A stretch of 43,985 bases of DNA from a bacterium (GTDB lineage Bacteria > Cyanobacteriota > Sericytochromatia > S15B-MN24 > VGJW01): the NCBI GenBank assembly GCA_021781555.1, contig JAJXWQ010000023.1:1-43985 (forward strand). Reading direction: 5' to 3'. Of this stretch, positions 23,657 through 32,666 are shown one piece after another. Numbering within the stretch: position 1 is the stretch's first letter; every line of letters begins with the position of its first letter. The position numbers and the translations under genes are program-made. The notes under the pieces are model-generated. The model was not told the origin of the DNA, did not search any database, and was given only the letters and a program-made list of their open reading frames with translations.

Positions 23657-25192
23657 GTGGCCCTGCTGGCCGCGGCGCTGGGAGCCTCGGTCACGCCCTT
23701 CGGGTTCGTGGGCCGGTACAACGACGATTCCCTGTATGCGTCATCGGCCTGGTCGCTGGCTCACCACCTCGGCTACACCTATCCGTTCGGCCCCGTCCTC
23801 CAGGTAGCCTCGCGGTTTCCGCCGCTCTTCCCGCTGCTGCTGGCCCCGCTGTGGCTGCTGGCCCGATCCGGGCCGACCGGCCCGGCCTCGCCCAGGCTCC
23901 CGGTCACCGCCATGCAGATCGAGTGCTTGGCCTTCTTCTTCGCGTTCGCGGTGGTGACGTACGTGGCCTTGCGGAGCGTAGGGGGACTGCCGGCCTGGCA
24001 GGCAATCGCCGGCGAGGCGCTGGTCGCCCTGCATCCGCTGGCGCTGCGATATTCGGGAGCCGTGATGAGCGACGTGCTGGCCGCCTTGCTCGGCTGGATC
24101 GGGATCATCGCGATGGCGCGGGCCGAACGGACCCCGGGGAGCCTCGCTGCAAGACGGTGGTGGGCCGCGACCTGCGCCGCGATGGGGTTGGCGATCCTCA
24201 CCCGCTATGCAGCCCTGGCGCTCCTGGTGGCCATGGTCGCGGCGCTCTTGTGGCACCAGCGCTGGCGCTTGGCCCTGCTGCTCGCGGCGACGGCCGGAGG
24301 GTCGACGATCGGCTGGCTGGTTTTCTCGGTCCACCGCGGTGCGATCGACTACGCGACGCAGATCTCCAGCTGGAGTGCCGCGGCCCTGGCGCCGACGGCT
24401 CGTCTGGCCCTCGGAGCGGGCGTGTCCAGCTTCGTCCTGCCCGCAGTCCTCCGGGGTTACCCCCTCGATCCGCCCGGCGACTGGGCCATGTCGATCGGTG
24501 CGGGGATCACGCTCCTGTGCCTCTACGGCCTGTGGGAGGGCTGGCGGCGGGCCGGTGTCGCGGAGCTCGCAGCCCGGCTTTACGCGGGTATCGTCGTCCT
24601 CATGGCGATCGTCTGGTCTGCGGGCTTTGCCGGGATGGGCGTCGATCTGGTGGGGCGGCTCCTCCTGCCGGCCGCACCGGCCTATATATGGGGATTCGTA
24701 CGGGCCTTCCGCCGGATGACTCCCGGCAGAAAACTCCTGGTTTGGGGGCTCTGGATGCTCGCCGCGCTGGCCGGCTGGCCCGCCGTGGTGGCGCCTGTGG
24801 TGAAAGAGGCGCGGCAGTTCGACGCCTTCTTGCCCGAACATTGGGCCCTGATGGCCGCCATCGACCGGACGGTGCCGGCTGGCAGCGTCGTCGCGACGGT
24901 TCGTCCGGCCACGCTCTGGCTCTATGCCCACCGTCCCGCCGTCGCGACCCCCATCGGCGCCGCGGACCTGGGGCCGGCGCTCGAGCGCCTCGATGTGCGG
25001 TACGTCGTCGGAGAGCCCCTGATCGAGGGCAATACGGACGTCGTGCGGCTGGCCTTCGACCGCTCGTTCGCCCGCGATCCGACCTGGGCGAGAATGATCT
25101 ACGTCACCCCGGGCCAACACCTGGCCCTTTTTGCGGTCCGGGGGGCCGGGCCCGGACAGGGCACTTTGCGTTCCGGCCCTCCCGCGCTCTAG
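23657..25192 (+). CDS. GT-C-fold membrane glycosyltransferase
   Basis: A 511-residue polytopic membrane protein starting at GTG 23657, the only usual start codon after the sigma-factor gene. It closely parallels the pilin-linked protein at 13995-15734: GRYNDDSLYASSAWSL near the N-terminus has the same acidic pair, then FPPLFPLLLAPLWLL and YSGAVMSDVLAALLGWIGI, and it ends in a soluble domain. This fits a GT39/ArnT-like enzyme using polyprenyl-linked sugars at the outer face of the inner membrane. It lies between the two flagellar operons and 9 bp before another GT-C gene. A role in glycosylating surface proteins is inferred from position only. Confidence 0.65.
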   Translation: MALLAAALGASVTPFGFVGRYNDDSLYASSAWSLAHHLGYTYPFGPVLQVASRFPPLFPLLLAPLWLLARSGPTGPASPRLPVTAMQIECLAFFFAFAVVTYVALRSVGGLPAWQAIAGEALVALHPLALRYSGAVMSDVLAALLGWIGIIAMARAERTPGSLAARRWWAATCAAMGLAILTRYAALALLVAMVAALLWHQRWRLALLLAATAGGSTIGWLVFSVHRGAIDYATQISSWSAAALAPTARLALGAGVSSFVLPAVLRGYPLDPPGDWAMSIGAGITLLCLYGLWEGWRRAGVAELAARLYAGIVVLMAIVWSAGFAGMGVDLVGRLLLPAAPAYIWGFVRAFRRMTPGRKLLVWGLWMLAALAGWPAVVAPVVKEARQFDAFLPEHWALMAAIDRTVPAGSVVATVRPATLWLYAHRPAVATPIGAADLGPALERLDVRYVVGEPLIEGNTDVVRLAFDRSFARDPTWARMIYVTPGQHLALFAVRGAGPGQGTLRSGPPAL

Positions 25193-25201
25193 AATCCCTC
25201 G

Positions 25202-27121
25202 ATGCTTGAGCAGCTCGAGCCCACTGCCGCTCCGCCCCGCGCAGGAGCGCCTCGATCCGTCCGGATCGGTATCCTGGCGGCGATCGCCTTGATCTGCGCC
25301 GCGCTGGTCTGGTGGAGCGCATGGGGCCAGTCCGTCACGTCAGACGAGGCCGCGCACCTCCCCGCCGGCTACAGCTACCTGCGCACCGGAGACTTCCGTC
25401 TCAATCCCGAGCATCCGCCGCTGGCGAAGCTCGTCTGCGCCCTGCCCGTCCTCGCGTTCCACCCCAAGGTGCCGATCCCGTCCGTAGCCTGGAAAGAGGA
25501 CGACGAGTGGGCTTTCGGGTGGAAATTCCTGGCCGAGAACAAGGCCATCCTCGTGCCGATGGTCGCCTGGGCGCGCCTGCCGATGGCCTTGCTGACGGGC
25601 CTGCTCCTGTTCGTGACGGGCTGGTGGGTCTCCGAGGTCTTCGGGCTGGGAGCCGGGATCCTCGCGGCCCTGCTGCTCGGCGCCAACCCCGAGATTCTCA
25701 ATCACGGGCGCTGGGTCACGACCGACATGCCGGCGGCTGCGCTGGGGTTCTTTACGCTTTATACCGCCTGGAAGTGGCTGTCCCGGCCAGGCTGGAAGCG
25801 GGCCTCGATCATGGGGCTCACGCTCGGACTGGCGGTCGCATCCAAGGATTCGTGCCTGATCCTGCCCCCGATGATGCTGCTACAGGCCCTGGCATTCATC
25901 TTCTCGGGTCGGGCCCGGCCCAGCTGGCGGGACTGGTCGATCGCACTGGTAGCCTGCGCGGCAGGCCCTGTCATCGTGTTGATGGCCTGCTACGAGTCCT
26001 GGACCGGACCGCTGCGCTATATCAGCGGCATGACGGGCATCAACGCCAACCACCTGGTCTTCTACCTCCGCTACCTGATGGGCCACATCCAGTACAGCGT
26101 CTACCCGCAGTACTTCGTCATGGCCTGGCTCCTCAAGACGCCATTCCCCCTGCTGGTCGCAGCCCTCGTCGGGATCGGAGCCCTGGCGGTGGCGGTCGGT
26201 GCAGCGCTCCGGAACAAGACCGGCCTCGCACCCGACGTCTGGGATGGCCTCGCGCTTCTGGCGGGAGCGGTCCTGGTCTTCGCCTTGATGAGCTGGAAGG
26301 CCGACGACATCGGGGTCCGGTACATCCTGCCGACCGTGCCGATCTTCGCGTGGCTGTCGGCCAGGGCCTTCGCCCGGACGGGTCGGCGCGGCCGCGCCGT
26401 GTTGGTGGTCCTGGCCCTCTGGGGCCTGGTGGACGCCTGGCGCGCCTGGCCAGATCTCGGGGGGGCCTTCGACGAGTTCCTGCCCGGCCCGACCGTCGCC
26501 TATCTGGACGACTCGAACGTCAACTGGGGCGAGGGGCTCATCGCTCTCAAAGCCGAGATGAAGCGACTGAAGCTGGATCGCATCGGTTACGGAGCGCTGG
26601 GTGGCCGGCTCGATCCACGCATCTATGGCCTCAAGCTCGATCGGTCGGTCGAAGGGTTGGCCGGCCTGCCCGAGCCCGGCTGGTACGCCTTCGACCCCAG
26701 CTTCCTGCTCCGCTGCCCGGGCTTTCTCTGGCTCGCCTACCGGCGTCCGGATTTCAACGCCGATGGCTACTGGATCTACCACCTGCAAGGCGACATCCCG
26801 GAGCAGGCGCACCAGGCCTACACCGCGCTCTTGAAGCAACGACCCTACGATCCCTTCCTCTGGTACCACGTCGCGTCGCAGGACGAGGCCGAGGGCAAGC
26901 TCCACAGGGCCGAGAAGGAGCTCGGCATCGCGCTGAAGATCTGGCCGGGGTACCTGGACGCCCGCAAATCCCGAGCTGCCCTCCGCCTGCGCCTGGGGGA
27001 CGCCGCCGGAGCGAAGGCGGACGATGCGATCATCGCCGAGATCGTCAAGTACGTGCTGGCCGGGCTCCGGAACAAGGCGCCCGGTTCCTCCGGCGGTCTC
27101 TGGGCGCCGCTGGGCGGATAG
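25202..27121 (+). CDS. GT-C-fold membrane protein with C-terminal TPR region
   Basis: A 639-residue protein with about ten hydrophobic helices after a first helix at ~25-40. SVTSDEAAHLPAGYSYLRTG with FRLNPEHPPLAKLV is the classic N-terminal loop of protein-mannosyltransferase-like (GT39) enzymes, with Asp-Glu as the likely catalytic acidic pair. TTDMPAAALGFFTLYTAW and VAYLDDSNVNWGEGLI also match that group. The C-terminal ~90 residues form TPR-like helices (AHQAYTALLKQRPYDPFLWY). It probably transfers a glycan or acts on polyprenyl-linked sugars; donor and acceptor are unknown. It is cotranscribed with the preceding GT-C gene (9-bp gap). Confidence 0.7.
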   Translation: MLEQLEPTAAPPRAGAPRSVRIGILAAIALICAALVWWSAWGQSVTSDEAAHLPAGYSYLRTGDFRLNPEHPPLAKLVCALPVLAFHPKVPIPSVAWKEDDEWAFGWKFLAENKAILVPMVAWARLPMALLTGLLLFVTGWWVSEVFGLGAGILAALLLGANPEILNHGRWVTTDMPAAALGFFTLYTAWKWLSRPGWKRASIMGLTLGLAVASKDSCLILPPMMLLQALAFIFSGRARPSWRDWSIALVACAAGPVIVLMACYESWTGPLRYISGMTGINANHLVFYLRYLMGHIQYSVYPQYFVMAWLLKTPFPLLVAALVGIGALAVAVGAALRNKTGLAPDVWDGLALLAGAVLVFALMSWKADDIGVRYILPTVPIFAWLSARAFARTGRRGRAVLVVLALWGLVDAWRAWPDLGGAFDEFLPGPTVAYLDDSNVNWGEGLIALKAEMKRLKLDRIGYGALGGRLDPRIYGLKLDRSVEGLAGLPEPGWYAFDPSFLLRCPGFLWLAYRRPDFNADGYWIYHLQGDIPEQAHQAYTALLKQRPYDPFLWYHVASQDEAEGKLHRAEKELGIALKIWPGYLDARKSRAALRLRLGDAAGAKADDAIIAEIVKYVLAGLRNKAPGSSGGLWAPLGG

Positions 27122-27152
27122 CCCGAGCGTCTTCGACCGCTGGCCGGCCAAC

Positions 27153-27175
27153 CGCTCCACGAGCTTTTCGGAGCG
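27153..27175 (+). other. Hairpin upstream of flgB
   Basis: CGCTCC (27153-27158) and GGAGCG (27170-27175) form a perfect stem with an 11-base loop, about 32 bases after the GT-C stop. It may terminate that transcript. A TATGAT box lies downstream near 27200, ahead of flgB, but no matching -35 is evident. Confidence 0.3.
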
Positions 27176-27223
27176 AATAGTCGGCGTGGAAGCAGGGTAT
27201 GATCCGCCTCGGAGGGACCGGCC

Positions 27224-27625
27224 TTGCTGTTCAGTAGAGAGCTTTCGGGCGTCGAACGGGCGATGGATGGTCTGGCCTTGCGCTTCCAGGCCGAGGCCCA
27301 CAATGTCGCCAACATCAACACGCCGGGCTATCAGCGCCAGAGCGTCCCCTTCGAGGCTTCCCTCCGGGACGCGATCGAGGAGTCCGAGATCCCGATCAAT
27401 CCCGACAATCCTTCCAACGGTCCGATCCCGGATCCCTCCGCCATTCTCAAGGCCTGGACCCCCACGATCACGGTGGACTCGCTGCCGCAGCGCGTAGATG
27501 GCAATTCCGTCTCCATCGAACAGGAGATGGGAGACCTGGCCAAGACCGTGCAGGAGTTCGAGACCGAGACGGAGTGGGTCGCCTCCGAGTACCGGGACAT
27601 CAAGTTCGTCATCGACGCCAAGTAG
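27224..27625 (+). CDS. flgB: Flagellar rod protein FlgB
   Basis: Proximal rod subunit, 133 residues. It starts at TTG with GGAGGG eight bases upstream. The conserved FQAEAHNVANINTPGYQRQS lies near residue 22, and the C-terminal helix (ETEWVASEYRDIKFVIDAK) is typical of the rod proteins. It opens the second flagellar operon. In most bacteria flgC follows directly; here a large lipoprotein gene intervenes. Confidence 0.92.
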   Translation: MLFSRELSGVERAMDGLALRFQAEAHNVANINTPGYQRQSVPFEASLRDAIEESEIPINPDNPSNGPIPDPSAILKAWTPTITVDSLPQRVDGNSVSIEQEMGDLAKTVQEFETETEWVASEYRDIKFVIDAK

Positions 27626-27656
27626 GCGCCGATCTATCCGATTCGAGTCTGCACCT

Positions 27657-29627
27657 GTGAATCGCCGTATCGTCTTCCTCACCTGCGCCTCGCTTCTGGT
27701 CGCCGGTTGCCCGCATGCCAGGGTCTCCGCGACGAGCAACACCCCGGTCGCGGCAACGCCGATGGTCGACCTCAGCGGCACGGTGCGCGTCGGCGCGACG
27801 CCGATCACGGAGCTGACCAACGCGTCTCCGTTGACCGAGGCCGATCCACTCACCAATGCCTCGCCGCTGACCAATGCCTCGCCCCTGGCTCCGGTGCAGT
27901 TGACCAACGCCAGTCCGCTCACCAACGCCTCCCCCTTTCGCGTGCAAGCCACCGCTCCCCAGGTTCTCGTCGAGGCGATCGACTCCGATACCGGAGCGCG
28001 CCTGGCCGCCATCGACGCGGATGCGCAGGGCCGCTATACCTTCTCGCTCCCGTCGAGCACCCTGCGCAAGGCCATCGTGGTTCAGGCCACGGAGTTCAGC
28101 GGAGGCCAGATCGTCGGATTCCTGGCCGCCCCCGCTCCGCTGGCGCCAGACCAATCCGGAGCCCAGACGATCGACCTCACCCCCGCGACCACGGCGGTCC
28201 TGTTTTCCGAGGCTCTCATGGCAGGAGTGCGTACGCAATTCAACGTACACACGGGCTTCCGGGGCTTCCGGTCGCACGAGCTTGCCGATCTCGTCGCACT
28301 CACCAGCCGGTCGAAGGTGGCGAAGCTGGCGCAGCGTCTCGACAACCTGGCCGCGTTCACCCAGGCGCCGTCCTTCGATAGCATCCTGGCCAAGGTCACC
28401 AAGGCCTCGTCGGTCTTGGCCCGCGGCGCGGTGGCCGACGGCATGCAGGCCGGTGGTGCTCCGGTGCCGGCCTTCGTGGCGGGGATGCACGCGGTCATGG
28501 ACGGAGTCGCGAGCGCTCCGCCGCCCTCCGATCCGGTCCTGGCCATCAGCGCCGCGGCAGCGGCGGTGACGCCCGCCATCGTCCTGCAGGAGGAGGCTCC
28601 GATCGCCCAGGAGGTCGCTCAGGCCCCCGAGGCCGCACCCGTCCAGGCGACTCCACCGCCGGGTCCACAATTCGTCGCATTGCCGCAGGTGCAGATCAGC
28701 GGCGCAACCTGGTCCATTTCGTATCTCGGTTCGGATGGCCAGGACCTCTACGCCAACGTCTACAACGCCTCCCAGTCGATGGTCGCCCAGATCGACGAGA
28801 GCACGGCGATCTCGGGGGCCCAGTGGGCTGCCGGCACGCTCCCGAACGGGTCGGCGATCACGGGAATCGGCAATTCGAGTGGCGCTCCTGGAGTGTCCTT
28901 GTTCACCCCTGCAGCGGGCCCGTGGTTCTCGTTCGACGGCATCGCCAAGCCAGTCCCGCCGATGGGCTCTGCCGGGTCGGGCGCCGTTCCGCAGATCCTT
29001 TACTACGACGGTACCACCGCGCTGGGAGGCAGCCCCATGGCGATCCCGGGCTCGATCGAGGTCGACAGCCTGGCGGTCGCGTCGGGGCTCTGGGCCTCGG
29101 CCTCGCTGCCGGTCTCAGGCACATCGAACGCGACCCTCGTGGGTGCCCTGGTGGAGCCGGCCAATCCGGGCATCGCCTGGGCTGGCTTCCAGGACGTAGG
29201 CGGCCTGACCGCGACCGGACCGAGCACGGTGTCGGTCTATGTCTACCGGCTCCCGACCGCGGGCGCGCCCCCGACCCTGACCCCCGTCGGCGCGTTCGCC
29301 GATGCGATCGGCTTCTGGACGCCTGCCGGCGCCTATCTCCTGATCGATCCCCAGACGAACCCCGAGCTCATCGGACTGGCGAACGGCCAGCTGGGCAGCC
29401 CCAGCCCGCTGCCCTTCGGGACTCCCACGATCTCGGCCGATTACGACATGGGGGCCGATGCCAGCTACCTGTACCTATCCCGCAAGGATGGCTTGATCGA
29501 TCGCCGTCCGATCGCGGGAGGCCCCTGGACCCCGTGGGCGTCGTTCTCCGCGGGGGTGGATCAGATCCGGATCGCCCAGGGCCACGTGTTCGTCAGCTCG
29601 GGTGGCACGGTGTACGCCACCCCCTGA
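27657..29627 (+). CDS. Large lipoprotein with TNASPL repeats, unknown function
   Basis: A 656-residue protein started at GTG 27657, 31 bp after flgB. The leader RRIVFLTCASLLVAGC ends in a lipobox, so it is probably lipid-anchored. A segment of TNASPL-type hexapeptide repeats (residues ~53-94) is followed by a CarboxypepD_reg-like or beta-sandwich segment (VLVEAIDSDTGARLAAID) and an Ala/Pro-rich linker. The C-terminal ~300 residues are of beta type and contain repeated strands such as GATWSISYLGSDGQDLYANV, VSLFTPAAGPWFSFDG and ASYLYLSRKDG. The C-terminal part may be a beta-propeller. I recognise no family. Its place inside the flgB-flgC block suggests a role at the cell surface linked to the flagellum, but this is unproven. 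Confidence 0.8.
   Translation: MNRRIVFLTCASLLVAGCPHARVSATSNTPVAATPMVDLSGTVRVGATPITELTNASPLTEADPLTNASPLTNASPLAPVQLTNASPLTNASPFRVQATAPQVLVEAIDSDTGARLAAIDADAQGRYTFSLPSSTLRKAIVVQATEFSGGQIVGFLAAPAPLAPDQSGAQTIDLTPATTAVLFSEALMAGVRTQFNVHTGFRGFRSHELADLVALTSRSKVAKLAQRLDNLAAFTQAPSFDSILAKVTKASSVLARGAVADGMQAGGAPVPAFVAGMHAVMDGVASAPPPSDPVLAISAAAAAVTPAIVLQEEAPIAQEVAQAPEAAPVQATPPPGPQFVALPQVQISGATWSISYLGSDGQDLYANVYNASQSMVAQIDESTAISGAQWAAGTLPNGSAITGIGNSSGAPGVSLFTPAAGPWFSFDGIAKPVPPMGSAGSGAVPQILYYDGTTALGGSPMAIPGSIEVDSLAVASGLWASASLPVSGTSNATLVGALVEPANPGIAWAGFQDVGGLTATGPSTVSVYVYRLPTAGAPPTLTPVGAFADAIGFWTPAGAYLLIDPQTNPELIGLANGQLGSPSPLPFGTPTISADYDMGADASYLYLSRKDGLIDRRPIAGGPWTPWASFSAGVDQIRIAQGHVFVSSGGTVYATP
27813..27938 (+). 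repeat. TNASPL-coding tandem repeats
   Basis: Imperfect 18-base repeats within the lipoprotein gene encode TNASPL, TEADPL, TNASPL, TNASPL, a spacer APVQL, then TNASPL and TNASPF. Codon choice varies between units (AACGCG, AATGCC, AACGCC), so the peptide is conserved more than the DNA, which suggests selection on the protein sequence. Confidence 0.85.
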
Positions 29628-29889
29628 CCCCGTCCAGGGCGGTCGACGGGCGACCCGCAACGCCGACGCTCACCGCGAAAGGCCTGCTGGCTTTAACAAT
29701 CGGGCGCGATGTGCGTTAAATCGGCCCGCTCCTGCTTATCGAATCGATCGAAGACGGGTATAGGAGCCGCGGGTGGCCGCTTGTCTGCAAGCCCACCGAT
29801 TCCTCGCCAGCAGAGTGTCGCCAGCTGCCCTCTCTGTCGGCACTCCGGGAAGAGCCCTGTTCCGGCCGGGACCGCAAGGAGGTTTCCCC
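29628..29889 (+). promoter_or_regulatory. 262-bp leader before flgC
   Basis: Gene-free stretch between the lipoprotein and flgC, locally AT-richer at 29690-29765 with TTTAACAATCG, GCGTTAAATC and a TATAGG box. An internal promoter for flgC-fliE-fliF-flhA is plausible, but no -35/-10 pair is convincing. A strong ribosome binding site AAGGAGG at 29876-29882 sets the flgC start. Confidence 0.35.
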
Positions 29890-30297
29890 ATGGGCATGAT
29901 GAGCGTCTTTGACGTCGGTGGCAGCGCACTGACCGCCGATCGCATGTGGCTCGAGATCATCGCCAACAACCTTGCCAACTCCCAAACCACCCAGACACCG
30001 GAGGGCGGTCCCTACCGTCGCCGTGTGCCGGTATTCTCCGAGATCCTCGACCAGCACACCGGCCAGCCCGCGGGGGTCGAGATGACCGGTATCGCCTACG
30101 ACCAGTCGCCATTCCAGCGCCGCTACGACCCGGGGAATCCGGCCGCCGACAAGAACGGCTTCGTGCTCATGCCCAACGTCAATCCCGTCAACGAGATGGT
30201 CGACCTCATCACGGTGGAGCGGACGTACGACGCCAACACCTCGGTGATCGCGGCCCTCAAGAACATGTCCAACAAGGCCATGGATATCGGAAAGTAA
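29890..30297 (+). CDS. flgC: Flagellar rod protein FlgC
   Basis: Proximal rod subunit, 135 residues. Start at ATG 29890 (MGMMSVFDVGGSAL), with AAGGAGG nearby. The family signature is clear: MWLEIIANNLANSQTTQTPE, GPYRRRVPVFSEIL, then NVNPVNEMVDLITVERTYDA and the C-terminal heptads. It is 7 bp ahead of fliE. Confidence 0.95.
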   Translation: MGMMSVFDVGGSALTADRMWLEIIANNLANSQTTQTPEGGPYRRRVPVFSEILDQHTGQPAGVEMTGIAYDQSPFQRRYDPGNPAADKNGFVLMPNVNPVNEMVDLITVERTYDANTSVIAALKNMSNKAMDIGK

Positions 30298-30304
30298 GCT
30301 GACG

Positions 30305-30700
30305 ATGCTGATCAACTACACGACCATGCCCGGGATGAACCACATCGGGCCGACGCACGGTGCCTTCGGCGACCTCTCCAAGCTCCTGGACAGCCAGCAG
30401 CTGCCGATGCCAGGGATCAACAAGTTCGATGCCGAGTTCCAGGGCGCCGGCCAGGCGCAATCTCCCCAGCCCAGCGTCGGCGACGACTTCTCGAACGTTC
30501 TCAAGAACGCCATCGACCAGGTCGACGAGCAAGATCAAAAGGCCCGCACAGCCGCACTCGACATGTCCCTCGGCCAGAACATCGATCCCCACACCGTGAT
30601 GATCGAGTACGCCAAGGACTCGACGATGATCCACCTTGCCAGCGGCATCTCCACCCGCATGGCCCAGGACTTCACCACCTTGATGAACATGCAGGTCTAG
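30305..30700 (+). CDS. fliE: Flagellar hook-basal body protein FliE
   Basis: Adapter between the MS-ring and the rod, 131 residues. The C-terminal half is conserved FliE: FSNVLKNAIDQVDEQDQKAR, then a helical pair and the AQDFTTLMNMQV end. The N-terminal ~60 residues are Gly/Pro/Gln-rich and not conserved. Normal position after flgC and before fliF. Confidence 0.88.
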   Translation: MLINYTTMPGMNHIGPTHGAFGDLSKLLDSQQLPMPGINKFDAEFQGAGQAQSPQPSVGDDFSNVLKNAIDQVDEQDQKARTAALDMSLGQNIDPHTVMIEYAKDSTMIHLASGISTRMAQDFTTLMNMQV

Positions 30701-30709
30701 GCGCCCTAG

Positions 30710-32632
30710 ATGGGCAATCTCCTCGCCAACCTAAGCCCCCAGCAGCGCCTGATCGCCGCCGGCGGGGCTCTGGTCGTCGTGCTCGCGCTCCTGGTCACCA
30801 TGGTCCTGGCGTTCCGCGGCGGCGGCGGCAACTCCCAGGGGCAAAACAAGGGCCGGGACAAGGGCTACGTGACGATCTTCCGCCACCTCGACCAGAAAGA
30901 GCAGGACGAGGCTGCCGCCGCCCTGGGAGCTGCCCACATCACCCAGTTCGACATCAGCGAAGGCGGCACGTTGATGGTGGCCAAGGACAAGGAACCCGAG
31001 GCCCGCATCGCCCTGGGCGAAGCACAGGTCCCGAAGAACCCCGCCGAGCAGGGTCTCGAGATCTTCAACAAGCAGAACTTCATCTCGACGGACTTCGACA
31101 AGCGGATGGAGTACATCCGCGGCCTGTCGGGCGAACTCACCCGGTGGGTGCGCAAGGTCAACGGAGTCCAGGACGCGGCCGTCCTGGTCAACATGCCGCA
31201 GGACTCGCTGTTCCAGTCCGAGAAGAAGCCCGTCACCACGAGCGTCATGGTCAAGATGCAGCCCGGTCAGCAGCTCACGACCAACGAGGTCGAAGGCATC
31301 CAGCACATGATCGCCTCGGCCGTTCCGGGCGAGACCGTCGACAACGTGACGATCGTCGACAATAACGGCAACCTGCTCTCGAGTGGCATGGAGTCCAACG
31401 CCGGCGGTGCCAACGGCGGCGATGCCATGCTCTCGAAGGAGATCGACGAGCAGAACCGCATCACCCAGGGCATGGAGATCGACCTCCAGAACCGCCTGCA
31501 GGGGATGCTCGACAAGCTCCTGGGCCCCGGCAAGGCCGTCGTCGAGGTCGATCTCGAGCTCGACTTCAGCCACCGGGTCATCCGCAACGTGCTCGAGGCG
31601 CCCGTCACGGCCAACGGCGTCCCCCTGCCCGCCGACCGCACGGTCAAGAACCAGGTTGCGGGCGCAGGCCAGGCCGGCGGCCCGGTGGGGACCGCGGCCA
31701 ACATGCCCACCTATCCGGCCGTGCCACTTAGCACCGGGGGCACGCCCGTCACGAGTCCGGTGACGAAGCATTACGAGACCGACCAGGCGGCCTTCAACAC
31801 GTCCCAGCAGATCGAACAACCCGCATCGGGCGGCATCAAGCGCATGAGCATCGCCGTGATGGTCCCCGATACGGTCGCCGCCGACCAGCTCCCGATCCTG
31901 CAAAATCTCATCGCCACGGCAGCTGGAGCCGACCCTGCGCGTCGCGACCAGGTCACGGTCGATCGCGTCCACTTCGACAACTCGCTCTTCAATTCGCTCA
32001 AGCAGCAGCTTTCCAGCCAGAAGAAACCCGCCAAGCTCAAGGGTCCATCGCTCGGCTGGAAATGGGTCTGGATCATCGGTGGCGTGGTCCTGCTGCTCGC
32101 GCTGATCATCAGCGTCATCGCCCGGAGGCGCCGCCCGGCCGAGAATCCTTTCGAGGCCCTCACGTCGTCGCTCGAGGCCGATTCGCTTCCCGGCGGCTTC
32201 GATCAGGCCTCGGCGCTGGGCGGCTTCGCACCGGATCAGATCCCGGGTCTGGGGCAGCCGCCCGCCGGCTACGGCGCGGATCCGTACGGCGCCCAGCAGC
32301 TTGGCGGGCAGCCCTACGGGGCCGAATCCTTCGGCCAGCCGGGGGGCTTCGCCCCGCCTCCTCCGGGTGGCCCGCAAGAGGGGCCCTTCAACTTCCTCTA
32401 TGAGGTCGCGCCCGAGCAGGTTGCCGAGCTCCTGTCCCAGGAGCGCCCGGCGACGGCCGCCGGCGTGCTCGGGCAGCTCGACAGCAACTTCGCGGAGGCC
32501 GTGATCGCCAACATGCCGCCGGAGATCCAGCAGGAGGTGTTCGGCCGCCTCTCGCAGGGGGCCAGCCTGCCGGCGATGAGCCAGCGCATGGTCTCCCAGA
32601 CGCTCCGTCGCAAGCTCGGCGTTCCCGCCTAG
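30710..32632 (+). CDS. fliF: FliF MS-ring protein with C-terminal FliG-like domain
   Basis: The MS-ring is the flagellar base in the inner membrane. This 640-residue protein has transmembrane helices at ~14-36 and ~449-471, enclosing the YscJ/FliF periplasmic domains (GYVTIFRHLDQKEQDEA, YIRGLSGELTRWVRKVNGV, AAVLVNMPQDS). After a Gly/Pro/Gln-rich linker (~490-555), residues ~560-640 read NFLYEVAPEQVAELLS, AGVLGQLDSNFAEAVIAN and MPPEIQQEVFGRL. These match the repeated helical module of FliG, whose typical signature is EHPQTIALVL, then LP-E-Q-V-RIA. FliF normally ends in a short FliG-binding tail. No fliG gene follows; flhA is next, 34 bp away. Confidence 0.9.
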   Translation: MGNLLANLSPQQRLIAAGGALVVVLALLVTMVLAFRGGGGNSQGQNKGRDKGYVTIFRHLDQKEQDEAAAALGAAHITQFDISEGGTLMVAKDKEPEARIALGEAQVPKNPAEQGLEIFNKQNFISTDFDKRMEYIRGLSGELTRWVRKVNGVQDAAVLVNMPQDSLFQSEKKPVTTSVMVKMQPGQQLTTNEVEGIQHMIASAVPGETVDNVTIVDNNGNLLSSGMESNAGGANGGDAMLSKEIDEQNRITQGMEIDLQNRLQGMLDKLLGPGKAVVEVDLELDFSHRVIRNVLEAPVTANGVPLPADRTVKNQVAGAGQAGGPVGTAANMPTYPAVPLSTGGTPVTSPVTKHYETDQAAFNTSQQIEQPASGGIKRMSIAVMVPDTVAADQLPILQNLIATAAGADPARRDQVTVDRVHFDNSLFNSLKQQLSSQKKPAKLKGPSLGWKWVWIIGGVVLLLALIISVIARRRRPAENPFEALTSSLEADSLPGGFDQASALGGFAPDQIPGLGQPPAGYGADPYGAQQLGGQPYGAESFGQPGGFAPPPPGGPQEGPFNFLYEVAPEQVAELLSQERPATAAGVLGQLDSNFAEAVIANMPPEIQQEVFGRLSQGASLPAMSQRMVSQTLRRKLGVPA

Positions 32633-32666
32633 CCGGCCGGATGCGAGCCCCAAGGTGAGCTAGGCC

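Noticed and set aside
27813-27938. NAS sequons as N-glycosylation sites
   Set aside because: N-A-S is followed by Pro and lacks the acidic -2 residue needed by Campylobacter-type PglB, so O-glycosylation is the more reasonable idea.
25880-28012. 710-codon minus-strand reading frame
   Set aside because: Antisense to a GT-C gene, flgB and the lipoprotein; no motif, shadow composition.
30731-32653. 640-codon minus-strand reading frame
   Set aside because: Mirror of fliF, with no independent support.
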